64,000 nucleotides of DNA from Corynebacterium camporealensis (GTDB lineage: Bacteria > Actinomycetota > Actinomycetes > Mycobacteriales > Mycobacteriaceae). The position numbers were made by a program, and so were the translations under genes. The notes below the pieces were generated by a model, which was not told the DNA's origin, did not search any database, and saw only the letters and a program-made list of their open reading frames with translations. This document shows, piece by piece, positions 7,711-16,352 of this stretch. The DNA lies in assembly GCF_000980815.1 (NCBI RefSeq), contig NZ_CP011311.1, positions 1,503,815 to 1,567,814 of the forward strand. The letters are read 5' to 3'. Each line of letters begins with the position of its first letter. Position 1 is the stretch's first letter.

Positions 7711-10535
7711 CGTGGGACCTCGACCTCTTCGTAGGCCTGGATGGTGTCGCCGACCTGGATGTCTGGGTAGGACAGCACCATACCGCACTCGTAACCGGCC
7801 TTGATCTCGGTTGCGTCGTCCTTTTCGTGACGCAGCGATTCGATCTTGGCATCGGAGGTGATGACGTTGCCGTCACGGACCAGGCGAACCTTGCCGTTGC
7901 GCTTGACCGAGCCCTCGGTAACCATGCAACCGGCGATGGTGCCGACTGCGGAGGACTTGAACAGTGCACGGATCTCTGCCACACCGGTGTCGCGCTCTTC
8001 GTAGATTGGCTTGAGCATGCCCTTGAGAGCTGCCTCGATCTCTTCGATAGCGCGGTAGATGATGGTGTAGTAGCGGATGTCGACGCCCTCGGCGTTGGCT
8101 TCCTCAGTTGCCTTGCCCTCAGCGCGAACGTTGAAGGCGATGATGACGGCATCGGAAGCTGCTGCCAGGGAGACGTTGGTCTGGGTAACCGCACCGACGC
8201 CACGGTCGATGATGTTCAGCTCGACCTCGTCGTCGACGTTGATGTCCAGCAACGCATCTTCCAGGGCCTCGACAGAACCAGCGTTGTCGCCCTTGAGGAT
8301 GAGGTTGAGGGTGGAAGTTTCCTTCAGCACCGCATCCAGATCCTCCAGGCTGACGCGCTTGCGTGCCTTGGCCTGCAGAGCAGAACGCTTGCGGGCATCG
8401 CGCTGTGCAGCAATCTGACGTGCCACACGGTCATCTTCGACTACCAGCAGGTTGTCGCCGGCACCCGGGACGCCGTTAAGGCCCTGGACCTGTACCGGAC
8501 GGGACGGACCTGCCTCTTCGACGTCGTCGCCGAACTCATCGAACATGCGACGGACACGACCGTGCGAGTCGCCGACCACGATGGAGTCGCCGACGCGCAG
8601 GGTACCGCGCTGGACGATGACGGTGGCAACCGGGCCACGGCCACGGTCCAGGTGGGCTTCGATGGCCACACCCTGGGCATCCATGTCCGGGTTTGCGGTC
8701 AGCTCCAGTGCAGCATCGGCAGTCAGCACGACAGCCTCGAGCAGCTCGTCGATGTTCTGGTTAGCCTTCGCGGAGATGTCGACGAACATAGTGTCGCCGC
8801 CATACTCTTCCGGAATCAGGCCGTACTCGGTGAGCTGGCCACGGATCTTATCCGGCTGAGCCTCTGGCTTATCGATCTTGTTCACTGCCACGACGACCGG
8901 GATATCGGCTGCCTTGGCGTGGTTGATCGCCTCGACGGTCTGCGGCATGACGCCATCGTCAGCTGCGACGACCAGGATGGCCAAGTCGGTGGACTCAGCA
9001 CCACGGGCACGCATGGCGGTAAAAGCCTCGTGACCCGGGGTATCCAGGAAGGTGATGGCGCGCTCGCCACCGCCGACGTCGACGCGGGTCTGGTATGCGC
9101 CGATGCCCTGGGTGATGCCGCCGGCCTCGCCGACACGCTCGTTGGTCTTACGGATGGAGTCCAACAGGCGGGTCTTACCGTGGTCGACGTGACCCATGAC
9201 GGTCACGACTGGAGGACGGTTTTCGAGGGCTTCCTCGCCACCTTCGTCCTCACCGAACTGCAGGTCGAAGGACTCGAGCAGCTCGCGGTCCTCGTCCTCT
9301 GGGGAGACGACCTCGACCTCGTAGTTGATCTCCGAACCCAGCAGCTGCAGGGTGTCTTCGGAAACAGAGGCGGTAGCGGTAACCATCTCGCCCAGGTTGA
9401 ACAGTGCCTGAACCAGGGAGGCTGGATCTGCACCGATCTTCTCGGCGAAGTCAGCCAGCGAAGCACCACGACGCAGACGCACCTTAGCGCCCTTGCCGTC
9501 AGGCAGGCGTACGCCGCCTACCTCATGCTTCTGCTGCTCTTCAAACTCATGCCTCTTCTGACGCTTCGACTTCTTGCCCTTGCGGGGTGCGCCACCTGGA
9601 CGGCCGAATGCACCAGCGGTACCGCCGCGACGTCCGCCGCGGCCGCCGCGGAAGCCACCTGGGCCGCCTGGACCGCCTGGTCCACGACGTCCGCCACCGC
9701 GGCCGCCGCCACCGCCGCCACCGGAGCCCTTGGAAGGCATCGATGCCGGAGTTGGGTGGGCAGGCATCATTGCTGGGGACGGACGACGACCGCCGCCGCC
9801 ACCCTGGCCACCGCGGTTGCCGCCGCCTTGACGGTTACCGCCCTGGCCACGGTTATCGCCACCGCGACCCTTGCCGCGGTTATCGCCCGGCTTGCCGGAG
9901 CGCTGGCCCTTGGTGCCACCTGGGCGTGGGCCTGGGCGCTCGCCACCACCGGTCGAAAATGGGTTGTTGGCCACACGGCGAGTACCGCCTGGCTTCGGCA
10001 TCGGGCGCGGCATTGCGTTGCCCGGGGTCGGGCGCTCGCCCTGCTTCTTGCCACCTGGCTTCGGGGCATTGGCACCCGGCTTTGCGCCGCCCGGCTTAGG
10101 TGCACCAGCACCTGGCTTCGGGGCGTTAGCGCCTGGCTTAGCGCCACCTGGCTTCGGTGCACCAGCACCCGGCTTCGGGGCGTTAGCACCAGGCTTAGCT
10201 GCGCCTGGCTTCGGTGCACCAGCACCCGGCTTGGCGCCGCCGGACTTCGGTGCGTTTGTCTGTGCACCCGGCTTCGGAGCGGCACCTGGCTTAGGTGCGC
10301 CCGGCTTCGGGGCAGCAGACTTCTTCTTCTGTGCGGACTTATCCTCCGCTGCGGCAGCGTCGTCGCCGCCGTTTTGCGCTTCGTAGTGCGCGCGCATCTT
10401 CTTGACCACCGGTGGTTCGATGGTCGAAGACGCGGTCTTTACAAACTCGCCTTGTTCCTTCAGCGTGGCGAGCAGTTCCTTGCTGGTTACTCCGAGCTGC
10501 TTTGCTAACTCGTGAACACGTAGCTTTCCGGGCAC
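7704..10535 (-). CDS. infB: translation initiation factor IF-2
   Basis: IF-2 is the GTPase that delivers fMet-tRNA to the 30S subunit and promotes 50S joining. The 943-residue product has an N-terminal IF2_N module (residues 1-50). A long low-complexity stretch follows, rich in Lys-Pro-Gly-Ala (about 75-165, with three 19-residue tandem repeats) and then in Gly-Arg (about 190-330). The GTPase core starts near residue 445 with GHVDHGKT, then DTPGHEAF and NKID. Two beta-barrel domains and the C-terminal fMet-tRNA-binding domain complete it. A GTG start has AGAGGAG about 5 nt upstream. The gene follows ylxR after an 88-bp gap containing a large hairpin. Confidence 0.98.
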   Translation of the reverse strand: MPGKLRVHELAKQLGVTSKELLATLKEQGEFVKTASSTIEPPVVKKMRAHYEAQNGGDDAAAAEDKSAQKKKSAAPKPGAPKPGAAPKPGAQTNAPKSGGAKPGAGAPKPGAAKPGANAPKPGAGAPKPGGAKPGANAPKPGAGAPKPGGAKPGANAPKPGGKKQGERPTPGNAMPRPMPKPGGTRRVANNPFSTGGGERPGPRPGGTKGQRSGKPGDNRGKGRGGDNRGQGGNRQGGGNRGGQGGGGGRRPSPAMMPAHPTPASMPSKGSGGGGGGGRGGGRRGPGGPGGPGGFRGGRGGRRGGTAGAFGRPGGAPRKGKKSKRQKRHEFEEQQKHEVGGVRLPDGKGAKVRLRRGASLADFAEKIGADPASLVQALFNLGEMVTATASVSEDTLQLLGSEINYEVEVVSPEDEDRELLESFDLQFGEDEGGEEALENRPPVVTVMGHVDHGKTRLLDSIRKTNERVGEAGGITQGIGAYQTRVDVGGGERAITFLDTPGHEAFTAMRARGAESTDLAILVVAADDGVMPQTVEAINHAKAADIPVVVAVNKIDKPEAQPDKIRGQLTEYGLIPEEYGGDTMFVDISAKANQNIDELLEAVVLTADAALELTANPDMDAQGVAIEAHLDRGRGPVATVIVQRGTLRVGDSIVVGDSHGRVRRMFDEFGDDVEEAGPSRPVQVQGLNGVPGAGDNLLVVEDDRVARQIAAQRDARKRSALQAKARKRVSLEDLDAVLKETSTLNLILKGDNAGSVEALEDALLDINVDDEVELNIIDRGVGAVTQTNVSLAAASDAVIIAFNVRAEGKATEEANAEGVDIRYYTIIYRAIEEIEAALKGMLKPIYEERDTGVAEIRALFKSSAVGTIAGCMVTEGSVKRNGKVRLVRDGNVITSDAKIESLRHEKDDATEIKAGYECGMVLSYPDIQVGDTIQAYEEVEVPRT
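10053..10223 (-). repeat. three 57-bp tandem repeats inside infB
   Basis: The DNA encodes three consecutive 19-residue units of the form [19 protein letters not shown] (residues 105-123, 124-142, 143-161 of IF-2; the first has Ala for one Gly). The copies differ at synonymous positions, so the repeat has been kept at protein level. Related shorter Lys-Pro-Gly motifs extend to about 10313. Confidence 0.9.
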
Positions 10536-10554
10536 TTGTCTCCTCTTAATGTTT

Positions 10555-10594
10555 TCTAGAGGCCAAGGCCCGTCAAGCGGCCTTAACCTCTAGA
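10555..10594 (-). promoter_or_regulatory. long hairpin in the ylxR-infB gap
   Basis: TCTAGAGG and AAGGCC pair with GGCCTT and CCTCTAGA around an 8-nt loop, giving a 14-bp stem with a 2-nt internal loop. It lies about 20 nt before the infB start. No T-run follows on either strand, so processing or translational control is more likely than termination. Confidence 0.6.
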
Positions 10595-10623
10595 GCTTGC
10601 GTATGACTTTCATCGCTGATGCT

Positions 10624-10971
10624 TCATCGTTGTGCGCTCATCAGTGTTCGGTCTTCCTTACAATCTCTGGGCCGGGCGGAGTCTTCCGCCATCTGCACCT
10701 GTAGTTCCAGGTACTCACGTACGTGACCTGTGTCCACATCCTTAGACGCGCGTAGTGCGCGTCCGATTGCGCGACGCTGCTGGGCACGCTCCAGCGCATC
10801 AAGGTCTGGCGTGATCCATGCTCCCCTGCCAGGCAGGCGGCGGCGTGGATCCGCTAGAACCCGGCGACGCTGGTCATCTGCTGGATCAATGACGATCCGC
10901 AGTAGTTGCGTGTCGGGATAGCGTTCGCGCGTAGCAATACACGTACGGTAACGGATGGGCTGTTGCGTCAT
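10624..10971 (-). CDS. ylxR: YlxR-family RNA-binding protein
   Basis: This is a small RNA-binding protein of the YlxR (DUF448) family, encoded between nusA and infB as in most Gram-positive bacteria. Firmicute members (RnpM) bind the RNase P RNA. The 115-residue product shows RTCIATRERYP near the N-terminus, where many homologues have a second Cys (RxCxxCR). It also has the family core RRRLPGRGAWITPD (about residues 42-55) and RRAIGRALRA (about 65-74). The tail after about residue 95 is not conserved. The start ATG gives MTQQPIRYRT. The gene ends 88 bp before infB. Confidence 0.88.
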   Translation of the reverse strand: MTQQPIRYRTCIATRERYPDTQLLRIVIDPADDQRRRVLADPRRRLPGRGAWITPDLDALERAQQRRAIGRALRASKDVDTGHVREYLELQVQMAEDSARPRDCKEDRTLMSAQR

Positions 10972-11047
10972 CCATCTCCTTCGTGCTTGCTACGTGTGGG
11001 CCATTGACAAGCTTAGACGAAAAACCCACAGATTTTTAATCAGGCTC

Positions 11048-12067
11048 TTAATCCGCGTCCGAATGGATGTCGATTTTCCAACCGGTCAGACGTGCAGCCA
11101 GACGCGCGTTCTGGCCTTCCTTACCAATCGCCAGCGACAGCTGGTAGTCCGGCACGGTCACGCGTGCGACCTGGGCTTCCGGATCGACGATCTCCACGCG
11201 AACAACCTTGGACGGTGCCAAAGCGTTGCCAACGTACTCAGCCGGGTCGTCCTTGTAGTCAATGATGTCGATCTTCTCGCCACCAAGGCCACGCATGATG
11301 TTGTTCACACGCTGGCCACGCGGACCAATGCAGGCGCCCTTGGCGTTCAGGCCCTTGGCACGGCCGATAACCGCAACCTTGGAGCGGTGACCAGCCTCGC
11401 GGGCAATCGCGACGATTTCTACCGAGCCTTCTTCGACTTCTGGAACTTCCAGCTCAAACAGGCCACGGACCAGTTCCGGGTGGGTACGCGACAGGTTGAC
11501 CTGCACGTGTGCGCCATTGCGGTTCACGCCGACAACATAAGCCTTGATGCGGTCGCCGTGCTCCAGCTTCTCACCTGGAATCTGCTCAGCTGGCAGCAGG
11601 ACTGCGTCTTGCGAATCTAATTCGCTGCCCAGCTGCACGATGACGATGCCGCGCTCGTTGGCACGCACGTCACGCTGAACCACACCAGAGACAACCTGGC
11701 CGGTCAGCTGGGAGTAGGAATCGAAAGCAACCTCGGCTTCGGCCTCGCGGAGTTTGCGCAAAATGGCATCACGTACGGCCCGTGCGCCGGTTCGACCAAA
11801 GTTTTCCGGGGTATCGTCGTATTCCGTCATGACGTCGCCGGATTCTGGGTCCAGCTCGCTGACGATCACGCTGACCTCGCCAGTATCTGGGTCGATGTTC
11901 ACGCGTGACTTCGTCTTCGACACTTCATCTTCTGCCGGGCGCACGCCGTCATTGCGGTAGTCCAGGTAGGAAAACAGCAGGGCGTTGCCGATTGCATCCA
12001 GCAGATCGCGCACTGGCACACCGCGTTGCTTTTCGATGGTGCGTAGTGCCGCTAGGTCGATATTCAC
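11048..12067 (-). CDS. nusA: transcription termination/antitermination protein NusA
   Basis: NusA binds RNA polymerase and nascent RNA, modulating pausing, termination and antitermination. The 339-residue product has the N-terminal polymerase-binding domain (residues 1-125), an S1 domain (about 130-200; [16 protein letters not shown]), and two KH domains ([20 protein letters not shown] near 255 and [20 protein letters not shown] near 315). It lacks the C-terminal acidic repeats of E. coli NusA, as is normal in actinobacteria. The GTG start lies 3 nt after the rimP stop codon, so the genes are co-translated. Confidence 0.98.
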   Translation of the reverse strand: MNIDLAALRTIEKQRGVPVRDLLDAIGNALLFSYLDYRNDGVRPAEDEVSKTKSRVNIDPDTGEVSVIVSELDPESGDVMTEYDDTPENFGRTGARAVRDAILRKLREAEAEVAFDSYSQLTGQVVSGVVQRDVRANERGIVIVQLGSELDSQDAVLLPAEQIPGEKLEHGDRIKAYVVGVNRNGAHVQVNLSRTHPELVRGLFELEVPEVEEGSVEIVAIAREAGHRSKVAVIGRAKGLNAKGACIGPRGQRVNNIMRGLGGEKIDIIDYKDDPAEYVGNALAPSKVVRVEIVDPEAQVARVTVPDYQLSLAIGKEGQNARLAARLTGWKIDIHSDAD

Positions 12068-12070
12068 TTG

Positions 12071-12631
12071 TTAATCCTCTCGGGGTGCCGAGTTCTCCTC
12101 GGCGTCGACGAATGCTTCTTGCGTGGCTTCCAGCTCCGCGGCTGGAACTTTCGCAAACTCAATTTCTACCACTGCGCGTTGGATGTTTTCCAATCGCTCG
12201 ATACGAGTAACCACCTGCTTTTTCTCAGTAGAAACCAGCACCACAGCAGTCTCATCGTCATTCAGCGCACCCACGCGTCCACGATGGGTCTTGCCGTCTT
12301 CGAACTCATACGCAACCAGGCGGCCACGGTTGCGTCGCCAGTGGCGCGGTGCAGTCAGCGGCAAGTCCACACCCGGGGTGGAAACTTCCAAGGTGTAGCC
12401 GGCACCAAAGTTCAGCTCGCCGGCATCCTCGGCGGCATCGAAGTATTCGGAGATAGCAGTCGACAGCTTCTCCAAATCATCGGAAGTGGGGCGTTCATCC
12501 CCGTCCACCTTGATGATGACCTGGGATTTCTTGCCAGCCTTGGTGGTCTTGATGTGCTCGATATCAAAACCGAACTCTTCCACCTTCGGGGTAAGTAGCT
12601 GCGTCAATTGTTCTGCATCTGGGAAAGCCAT
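12071..12631 (-). CDS. rimP: ribosome maturation factor RimP
   Basis: RimP assists assembly of the 30S subunit. The 186-residue product shows EFGFDIEHIKTTKAG (about 17-31), the VDGDERPTSDDLEKLSTAISEYFD region (about 42-65), and YTLEVSTPGVDLPLT (about 78-92), the family's most conserved stretch. The C-terminal SH3-like domain carries YEFEDGKTHRGRV. It heads the nine-gene minus-strand cluster. The ATG has TAGTCT exactly 7 nt upstream, pointing to a leaderless transcript. The divergent lipoprotein gene begins 37 bp away. Confidence 0.96.
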   Translation of the reverse strand: MAFPDAEQLTQLLTPKVEEFGFDIEHIKTTKAGKKSQVIIKVDGDERPTSDDLEKLSTAISEYFDAAEDAGELNFGAGYTLEVSTPGVDLPLTAPRHWRRNRGRLVAYEFEDGKTHRGRVGALNDDETAVVLVSTEKKQVVTRIERLENIQRAVVEIEFAKVPAAELEATQEAFVDAEENSAPRED

Positions 12632-12668
12632 GCGCCCTAGACTACGCGGTAGTAGTACAGTCTTTTGC
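12632..12668. promoter_or_regulatory. back-to-back leaderless promoters rimP / lipoprotein
   Basis: The 37-bp gap has TAGTCT on the minus strand (12639-12644), 7 nt before the rimP ATG. It has TACAGT on the plus strand (12656-12661), 7 nt before the GTG of the DUF4439 lipoprotein. Neither side has room for a leader with a ribosome-binding site. Confidence 0.6.
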
Positions 12669-13502
12669 GTGAACCACCGACTATCGCTTCTCCCCGCGCT
12701 CGCCGTGCTGCCCGCACTGACTGGCTGCCAGGCCGTCGATTCCGTGGTTACTTACTTCGGCCCCCGCCCGGACGAGACGTTAGAAACTCTGGCGCAGCAA
12801 GCAACTGCCGATGCCGCAACGCTTGACGATGCCGACGCATCCTCCCTGCGCCAAGAACAAGCCGACGCACTTTATGCCGAAATCACCCGCCTGTGCGGTA
12901 CTGAAAACGGCGAAGTCCCGGAGTCTTGCGAAGTCGACCCCAACGACACCTCTGAGGTCACCGGCCAAGACGACCTCGAAGCATCGCTGCGCAGCACCCT
13001 TGATGGCGTCGGTGAAGTCAGCATGGAATCCCGTGCCCTCGTCGTTGACCAGGCCATCGATCTCGCAGCCCGTACCAACCCGGTTCTTCCACCGCTGGAG
13101 CAACTCGGAGAAGACGAAACCACCCAAGCCCGTGAGTTGCTGGAATGGGAATACCGCCAGGTCTACGGCCTTGATGTCGCCCGCGCTTTCGTCGACCCCA
13201 GCCTCGAAAACACCGTCGATGCGCGCATCACCATGCACGAAGAGCGCATCCAACAACTCCAAGAAGTACTCCACGCCGTCGGCGATATCCCCCAGCCCAA
13301 ACCGGCCTACACCAGCGACGAATACGAACTACCGCATGATGCCACCAGCGCCGAGCAGTTCATCAACGACCTTGCCTGGGCCGACACCGTCGAATGGGCA
13401 AACGCCGCCACCACCCACGCCGAATCGCTGCACAGCCGCGACGACTCCACCGCTTGGCGCGACTGGCTCATCATTACTGCTGCCCAATCCCGCGCGGTGT
13501 AA
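12669..13502 (+). CDS. DUF4439 ferritin-like lipoprotein
   Basis: This is a predicted exported lipoprotein of 277 residues. The chosen GTG gives a short basic N-terminus, a hydrophobic core and the lipobox LTGC (Cys about residue 20), then a Gln-Ala-Val stretch. An upstream in-frame start would add a non-conserved tail inside rimP antisense sequence and bury the signal peptide. The C-terminal half (about residues 145-277) is helical, with Glu-rich segments EWEYRQVYGLDVARA and ITMHEERIQQLQEVLHA that resemble the ferritin-like DUF4439 domain encoded near rimP in mycobacteria. No metal ligand set is proven. TACAGT 7 nt upstream of the GTG suggests a leaderless mRNA. The biochemical role is unknown. 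Confidence 0.75.
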   Translation: MNHRLSLLPALAVLPALTGCQAVDSVVTYFGPRPDETLETLAQQATADAATLDDADASSLRQEQADALYAEITRLCGTENGEVPESCEVDPNDTSEVTGQDDLEASLRSTLDGVGEVSMESRALVVDQAIDLAARTNPVLPPLEQLGEDETTQARELLEWEYRQVYGLDVARAFVDPSLENTVDARITMHEERIQQLQEVLHAVGDIPQPKPAYTSDEYELPHDATSAEQFINDLAWADTVEWANAATTHAESLHSRDDSTAWRDWLIITAAQSRAV

Positions 13503-13561
13503 CCACCGCAAGCGGCGCCTACACCACAGAAAGACGAACCACTACACCAAAAATTGCAACT

Positions 13562-13606
13562 GCCTGGATACAAATTGGCAGGCCGCTATACATTTAGTTT
13601 GCTAAA
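13562..13606 (+). promoter_or_regulatory. MMPL promoter with operator-like inverted repeats
   Basis: TATACA (13588-13593) is a good -10, with a weak TGGATA -35 (13565-13570) at 17-bp spacing. Overlapping the expected start of transcription is TTTAG-tttg-CTAAA (13593-13606). A second pair, GCCTG and CAGGC (13562-13566 and 13579-13583), flanks the spacer. This layout is typical of repression by a dimeric, TetR-like regulator, but no such gene lies next to it. Confidence 0.45.
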
Positions 13607-13622
13607 CCGTACAATCGCTTAG

Positions 13623-15644
13623 GTGAGTGCTAAGACAATGCGCGCCTTCCGTTGGTTGGCGCTTTTATTAATTGCCATCGGTATCGGAGTCATGTCCCTG
13701 GGCGGAGTAGACCAACCAGAGTCTGCTACCGCCACTGCCCCAGAAGGGGTGGAGGCAACCGAAGTTGCGAAGTTGCAGGAAAAGATCTCCGAACAAGAAA
13801 ATGACGGCGATCAATCCAGTACCGCCATCGTCTTTTTAACCTCTGACGACGAGCTGGATATCCCTGCCTTAAGTCCCATTGCAGAGCAGCTCGGCGGACC
13901 GCTGATTCCTGCAGAAAGCGGACGCGCCGCCATGGTGCCTGTCTCCATCGAGGCCGGTACCGCTACTGAGAACAACGAAGAAGTTCTCCAGCTCCGCGAT
14001 GACATCGCCGCTGAGCTGCCGGAAGGCGTCGAGTCCCAGGTCACCGGCCCGGCCGCTGTCCGCGCGGACCTCGCTGAAGTCTTCCAGGGCGCTAACTTCC
14101 TGCTGCTGGCCGTTACCGCCGGCATCGTGGCTGTCTTGCTGATTATCACCTACCGTAGCCCCATCCTGTGGCTACTGCCGTTGCTGGTTATCGCGGTTGC
14201 TGACCGTGCAACCAACACAGTATTTACCTACCTGCTCGACGCCATGGACTTTGCCTGGGACGAATCCGTCGCAGGTATTCTCTCCGTGCTGGTCTTCGGT
14301 GCCGGTACCAACTACGCCCTGCTGTTGATTTCGCGTTATCGCGATGAACTCACATTGCACGAAGACCGCTTCGAAGCCATGGCCAAGGCCTGGATTCCAA
14401 CTCTGAAGACGGTTTCCGCCTCTGCAGGCACCGTGATTCTGGGCGTGCTCTGCCTGCTGCTGTCTTCTGTTCCAACCACCCAAGGCCTGGGCGTTGCTGC
14501 TGCCATTGGCGTCTCCATCGCCTGGATTTTTGCACTCTTCGCCCTGCCAGGCGTGCTGGTTCTCTTCGGTCGCTGGATCTTCTGGCCACGCAAGCCGCAG
14601 TACGGCGACAAGCAAAAGGCTAAGGTCTGGGACCGCATCGGTAACGTCGTGAAGTCTCGCCCACGCGTTATCGGTGGCGTTGCCTTCATCAGCCTGCTGG
14701 TATGCTGCATCGGCTACTTCCAGACCTCTACTGGTCTGACCCAGGCTGAACAGTTCATCGATACTCCAGAATCCATTGCTGCTGGTGAAGAACTGGAAGA
14801 AGAATTCCCGGACCAGTCCGCTACCCCGCCGCTGGTGGCAACCCAGGATCCTGAATCGACCACCGCCACCATTGAAGGCATGGGCGCTACCGTGACTGAG
14901 CAAGGCAGCGCGGATGACTGGACCTTAATGCAGGTCTCCGGTGCTGAGTTCGAAGAGCTGCGCGCTGAGTTCCCTGGCGATGACGTACTGGTCGGCGGCC
15001 CGGCTGCGGACTTGGCTGATGGTGAGGAAGCCGCCGCGGACGACCGCATGCTCATCTTCCCGCTGGTGCTGGGCCTTATCTTCCTGGCCCTGATTGTGAT
15101 GCTGCGTTCCCTCGTGGCCCCAATCATCATGGTGGCCTCGGTGCTTCTGACCAACGTCGCAGCTATCGGTCTGGGCTGGTGGGTCTCCCACTACATCCTG
15201 GGCTTCGACAGCTTCGATTCCTCTACCCCGCTGTACGCCTTCGTCTTCCTGGTTGCCCTGGGCGTGGACTACACCATCTTCCTGATTACCCGTGCCCGGG
15301 AGGACGCAAGAGAAGTCGGTACACGCCGCGGCATTCTCACCGCACTGTCGTCAACCGGTGGCGTGATTACCTCTGCCGGCATCGTCCTGGCAGCAGTCTT
15401 CTCTGCCCTGGGCGTGCTCCCGCTGGTGGTTCTGGCGCAGCTGGGTGTCACCGTGTTTATCGGTGTGCTGCTCGATACCCTCATCGTCCGTACCATCCTG
15501 GTACCTTCCGTGGTCCAGGTCATCGGCGAGAAGTTCTGGTGGCCAGCCAACCCATTCAAGGACGGCGAGGCAAAATACCAAGCCAGCTTGAAGGAAAATC
15601 CGGATGCAGAATCCACTGCTACCCCGGTAAAGGCTGACTCATAA
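13623..15644 (+). CDS. MMPL-family RND transporter
   Basis: This is a membrane exporter of the mycobacterial-membrane-protein-large type, driven by proton motive force. Relatives export lipids or drugs. The 673-residue product has an N-terminal helix, an extracytoplasmic loop (about 30-150), a five-to-six-helix bundle (about 155-360), a second loop (about 375-465) and a second bundle (about 470-640). The duplicated core motif is GTNYALLLISRYRDE in the first half and GVDYTIFLITRARE in the second. The first copy has Asn where the second has the proton-relay Asp. The GTG at 13623 is used. The ATG at 13638 is an alternative. A strong terminator follows. The substrate is not predictable. Confidence 0.88.
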   Translation: MSAKTMRAFRWLALLLIAIGIGVMSLGGVDQPESATATAPEGVEATEVAKLQEKISEQENDGDQSSTAIVFLTSDDELDIPALSPIAEQLGGPLIPAESGRAAMVPVSIEAGTATENNEEVLQLRDDIAAELPEGVESQVTGPAAVRADLAEVFQGANFLLLAVTAGIVAVLLIITYRSPILWLLPLLVIAVADRATNTVFTYLLDAMDFAWDESVAGILSVLVFGAGTNYALLLISRYRDELTLHEDRFEAMAKAWIPTLKTVSASAGTVILGVLCLLLSSVPTTQGLGVAAAIGVSIAWIFALFALPGVLVLFGRWIFWPRKPQYGDKQKAKVWDRIGNVVKSRPRVIGGVAFISLLVCCIGYFQTSTGLTQAEQFIDTPESIAAGEELEEEFPDQSATPPLVATQDPESTTATIEGMGATVTEQGSADDWTLMQVSGAEFEELRAEFPGDDVLVGGPAADLADGEEAAADDRMLIFPLVLGLIFLALIVMLRSLVAPIIMVASVLLTNVAAIGLGWWVSHYILGFDSFDSSTPLYAFVFLVALGVDYTIFLITRAREDAREVGTRRGILTALSSTGGVITSAGIVLAAVFSALGVLPLVVLAQLGVTVFIGVLLDTLIVRTILVPSVVQVIGEKFWWPANPFKDGEAKYQASLKENPDAESTATPVKADS

Positions 15645-15670
15645 ACGCCCGAACTTAAAAAGACACTGAC

Positions 15671-15707
15671 TGCGCAGCCCTGCACCAGGGCTGCGCATCT
15701 TTGTTTT
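15671..15707 (+). terminator. rho-independent terminator after MMPL gene
   Basis: TGCGCAGCCCTG pairs perfectly with CAGGGCTGCGCA (12 bp, 3-nt loop), followed by TCTTTGTTTTT. This is a strong intrinsic terminator that separates the exporter from rpf. Confidence 0.9.
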
Positions 15708-15766
15708 TCTGCACATAGCCGCATAACTGACCAGCAGACTTTCAGCGAATTATTCGCATTTATCGA

Positions 15767-15848
15767 TTGCATCGTCCTCGCGACAGCCCCTATGTTGGTT
15801 CGTCATGTGCTCACGACAGCACGAGACCGAGCCACAGCACCGTGGCTC
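15767..15848 (+). promoter_or_regulatory. probable rpf promoter and leader hairpins
   Basis: TTGCAT (15767-15772) and TATGTT (15791-15796), spaced by 18 bp, form a plausible sigma-70-type promoter. This leaves a 5' leader of about 110 nt. The leader contains GTGCT-cacgac-AGCAC (15807-15822) and GAGCCAC-agcacc-GTGGCTC (15829-15848). No match to the c-di-AMP ydaO riboswitch core was seen. Confidence 0.4.
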
Positions 15849-15915
15849 GACAGAGACCACCCAAAGGCCTCTAAGAGAAGTTAGACACGGAATTTAGCTA
15901 GGAGGACACTTTAAG

Positions 15916-16245
15916 ATGCGTTCGAAGAAGTTCTTTACCGTTGCCGCTGCCACCGCCATTGCTGGTGCTGGTCTTGCCGCACCGGTTGCCAGCGCAGCAC
16001 CCGAGTCCGCCTGGGACCAGGTCGCCGCATGTGAGTCCGGTGGCGACTGGCACATCAACACCGGCAATGGCTACCACGGTGGCCTGCAGTTCAACCCACA
16101 GACCTGGGCTGCTCACGGTGGCACCCAGTACGCAGCTACCGCTGACCAAGCAACCAAGGCTCAGCAGATCGAAATCGCCGAAAACGTCCTGGCCAACCAG
16201 GGTGCTGGCGCATGGCCTAACTGCGGCGGCCCAGTCGCAGGCTAA
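15916..16245 (+). CDS. rpf: minimal resuscitation-promoting factor
   Basis: This is a secreted peptidoglycan-cleaving muralytic enzyme that stimulates regrowth of resting cells in actinobacteria. The 109-residue precursor has a Lys-rich N-terminus, a hydrophobic core and an Ala-Ser-Ala cleavage region (about residues 25-28). The rest is a single Rpf domain: SAWDQVAACESGGDW with the expected catalytic Glu40, GGLQFNPQTWAAHGG, and the C-terminal WPNCGGP, whose Cys pairs with Cys39. It lacks the LysM, DUF348/G5 or linker regions seen in larger Rpf proteins, so it is close to the smallest functional form. AGGAGG lies 10 nt before the ATG. Terminators lie on both sides, so it is monocistronic. Confidence 0.95.
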   Translation: MRSKKFFTVAAATAIAGAGLAAPVASAAPESAWDQVAACESGGDWHINTGNGYHGGLQFNPQTWAAHGGTQYAATADQATKAQQIEIAENVLANQGAGAWPNCGGPVAG

Positions 16246-16296
16246 GAAGGCCTCGTAAGCGGACAGCACACGCTGTCTAACCGCTAAACAGAGAAA

Positions 16297-16336
16297 ATGC
16301 AGACCTGCACGAGGCAGGTCTGCATTTGTGTGTTTT
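16297..16336. terminator. bidirectional terminator rpf / DUF998 gene
   Basis: ATGCAGACCTGC pairs perfectly with GCAGGTCTGCAT (12 bp, 5-nt loop). The plus strand follows with TTGTGTGTTTT. The minus strand reads into TTTTC. It can therefore serve rpf and the convergent gene. Confidence 0.85.
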
Positions 16337-16352
16337 AAGCACTGCGCTGTAG

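Noticed and set aside
10053-10223. CRISPR-like regular repeats
   Set aside because: The repeats are contiguous, in frame and encode IF-2. There are no spacers.
7827-10508. Very long antisense reading frame (893 codons) opposite infB
   Set aside because: It mirrors the GC-rich, repeat-containing infB frame, has low-complexity Ala/Thr/Trp translation and no domain or ribosome-binding site.
12486-12668. N-terminal extension of the DUF4439 lipoprotein from an upstream start
   Set aside because: It would overlap rimP antisense, hide the lipobox signal peptide and ignore the GTG with a correctly spaced -10.
15797-15915. c-di-AMP (ydaO-type) riboswitch before rpf
   Set aside because: The conserved core sequences were not found by eye. 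Only simple hairpins are visible.
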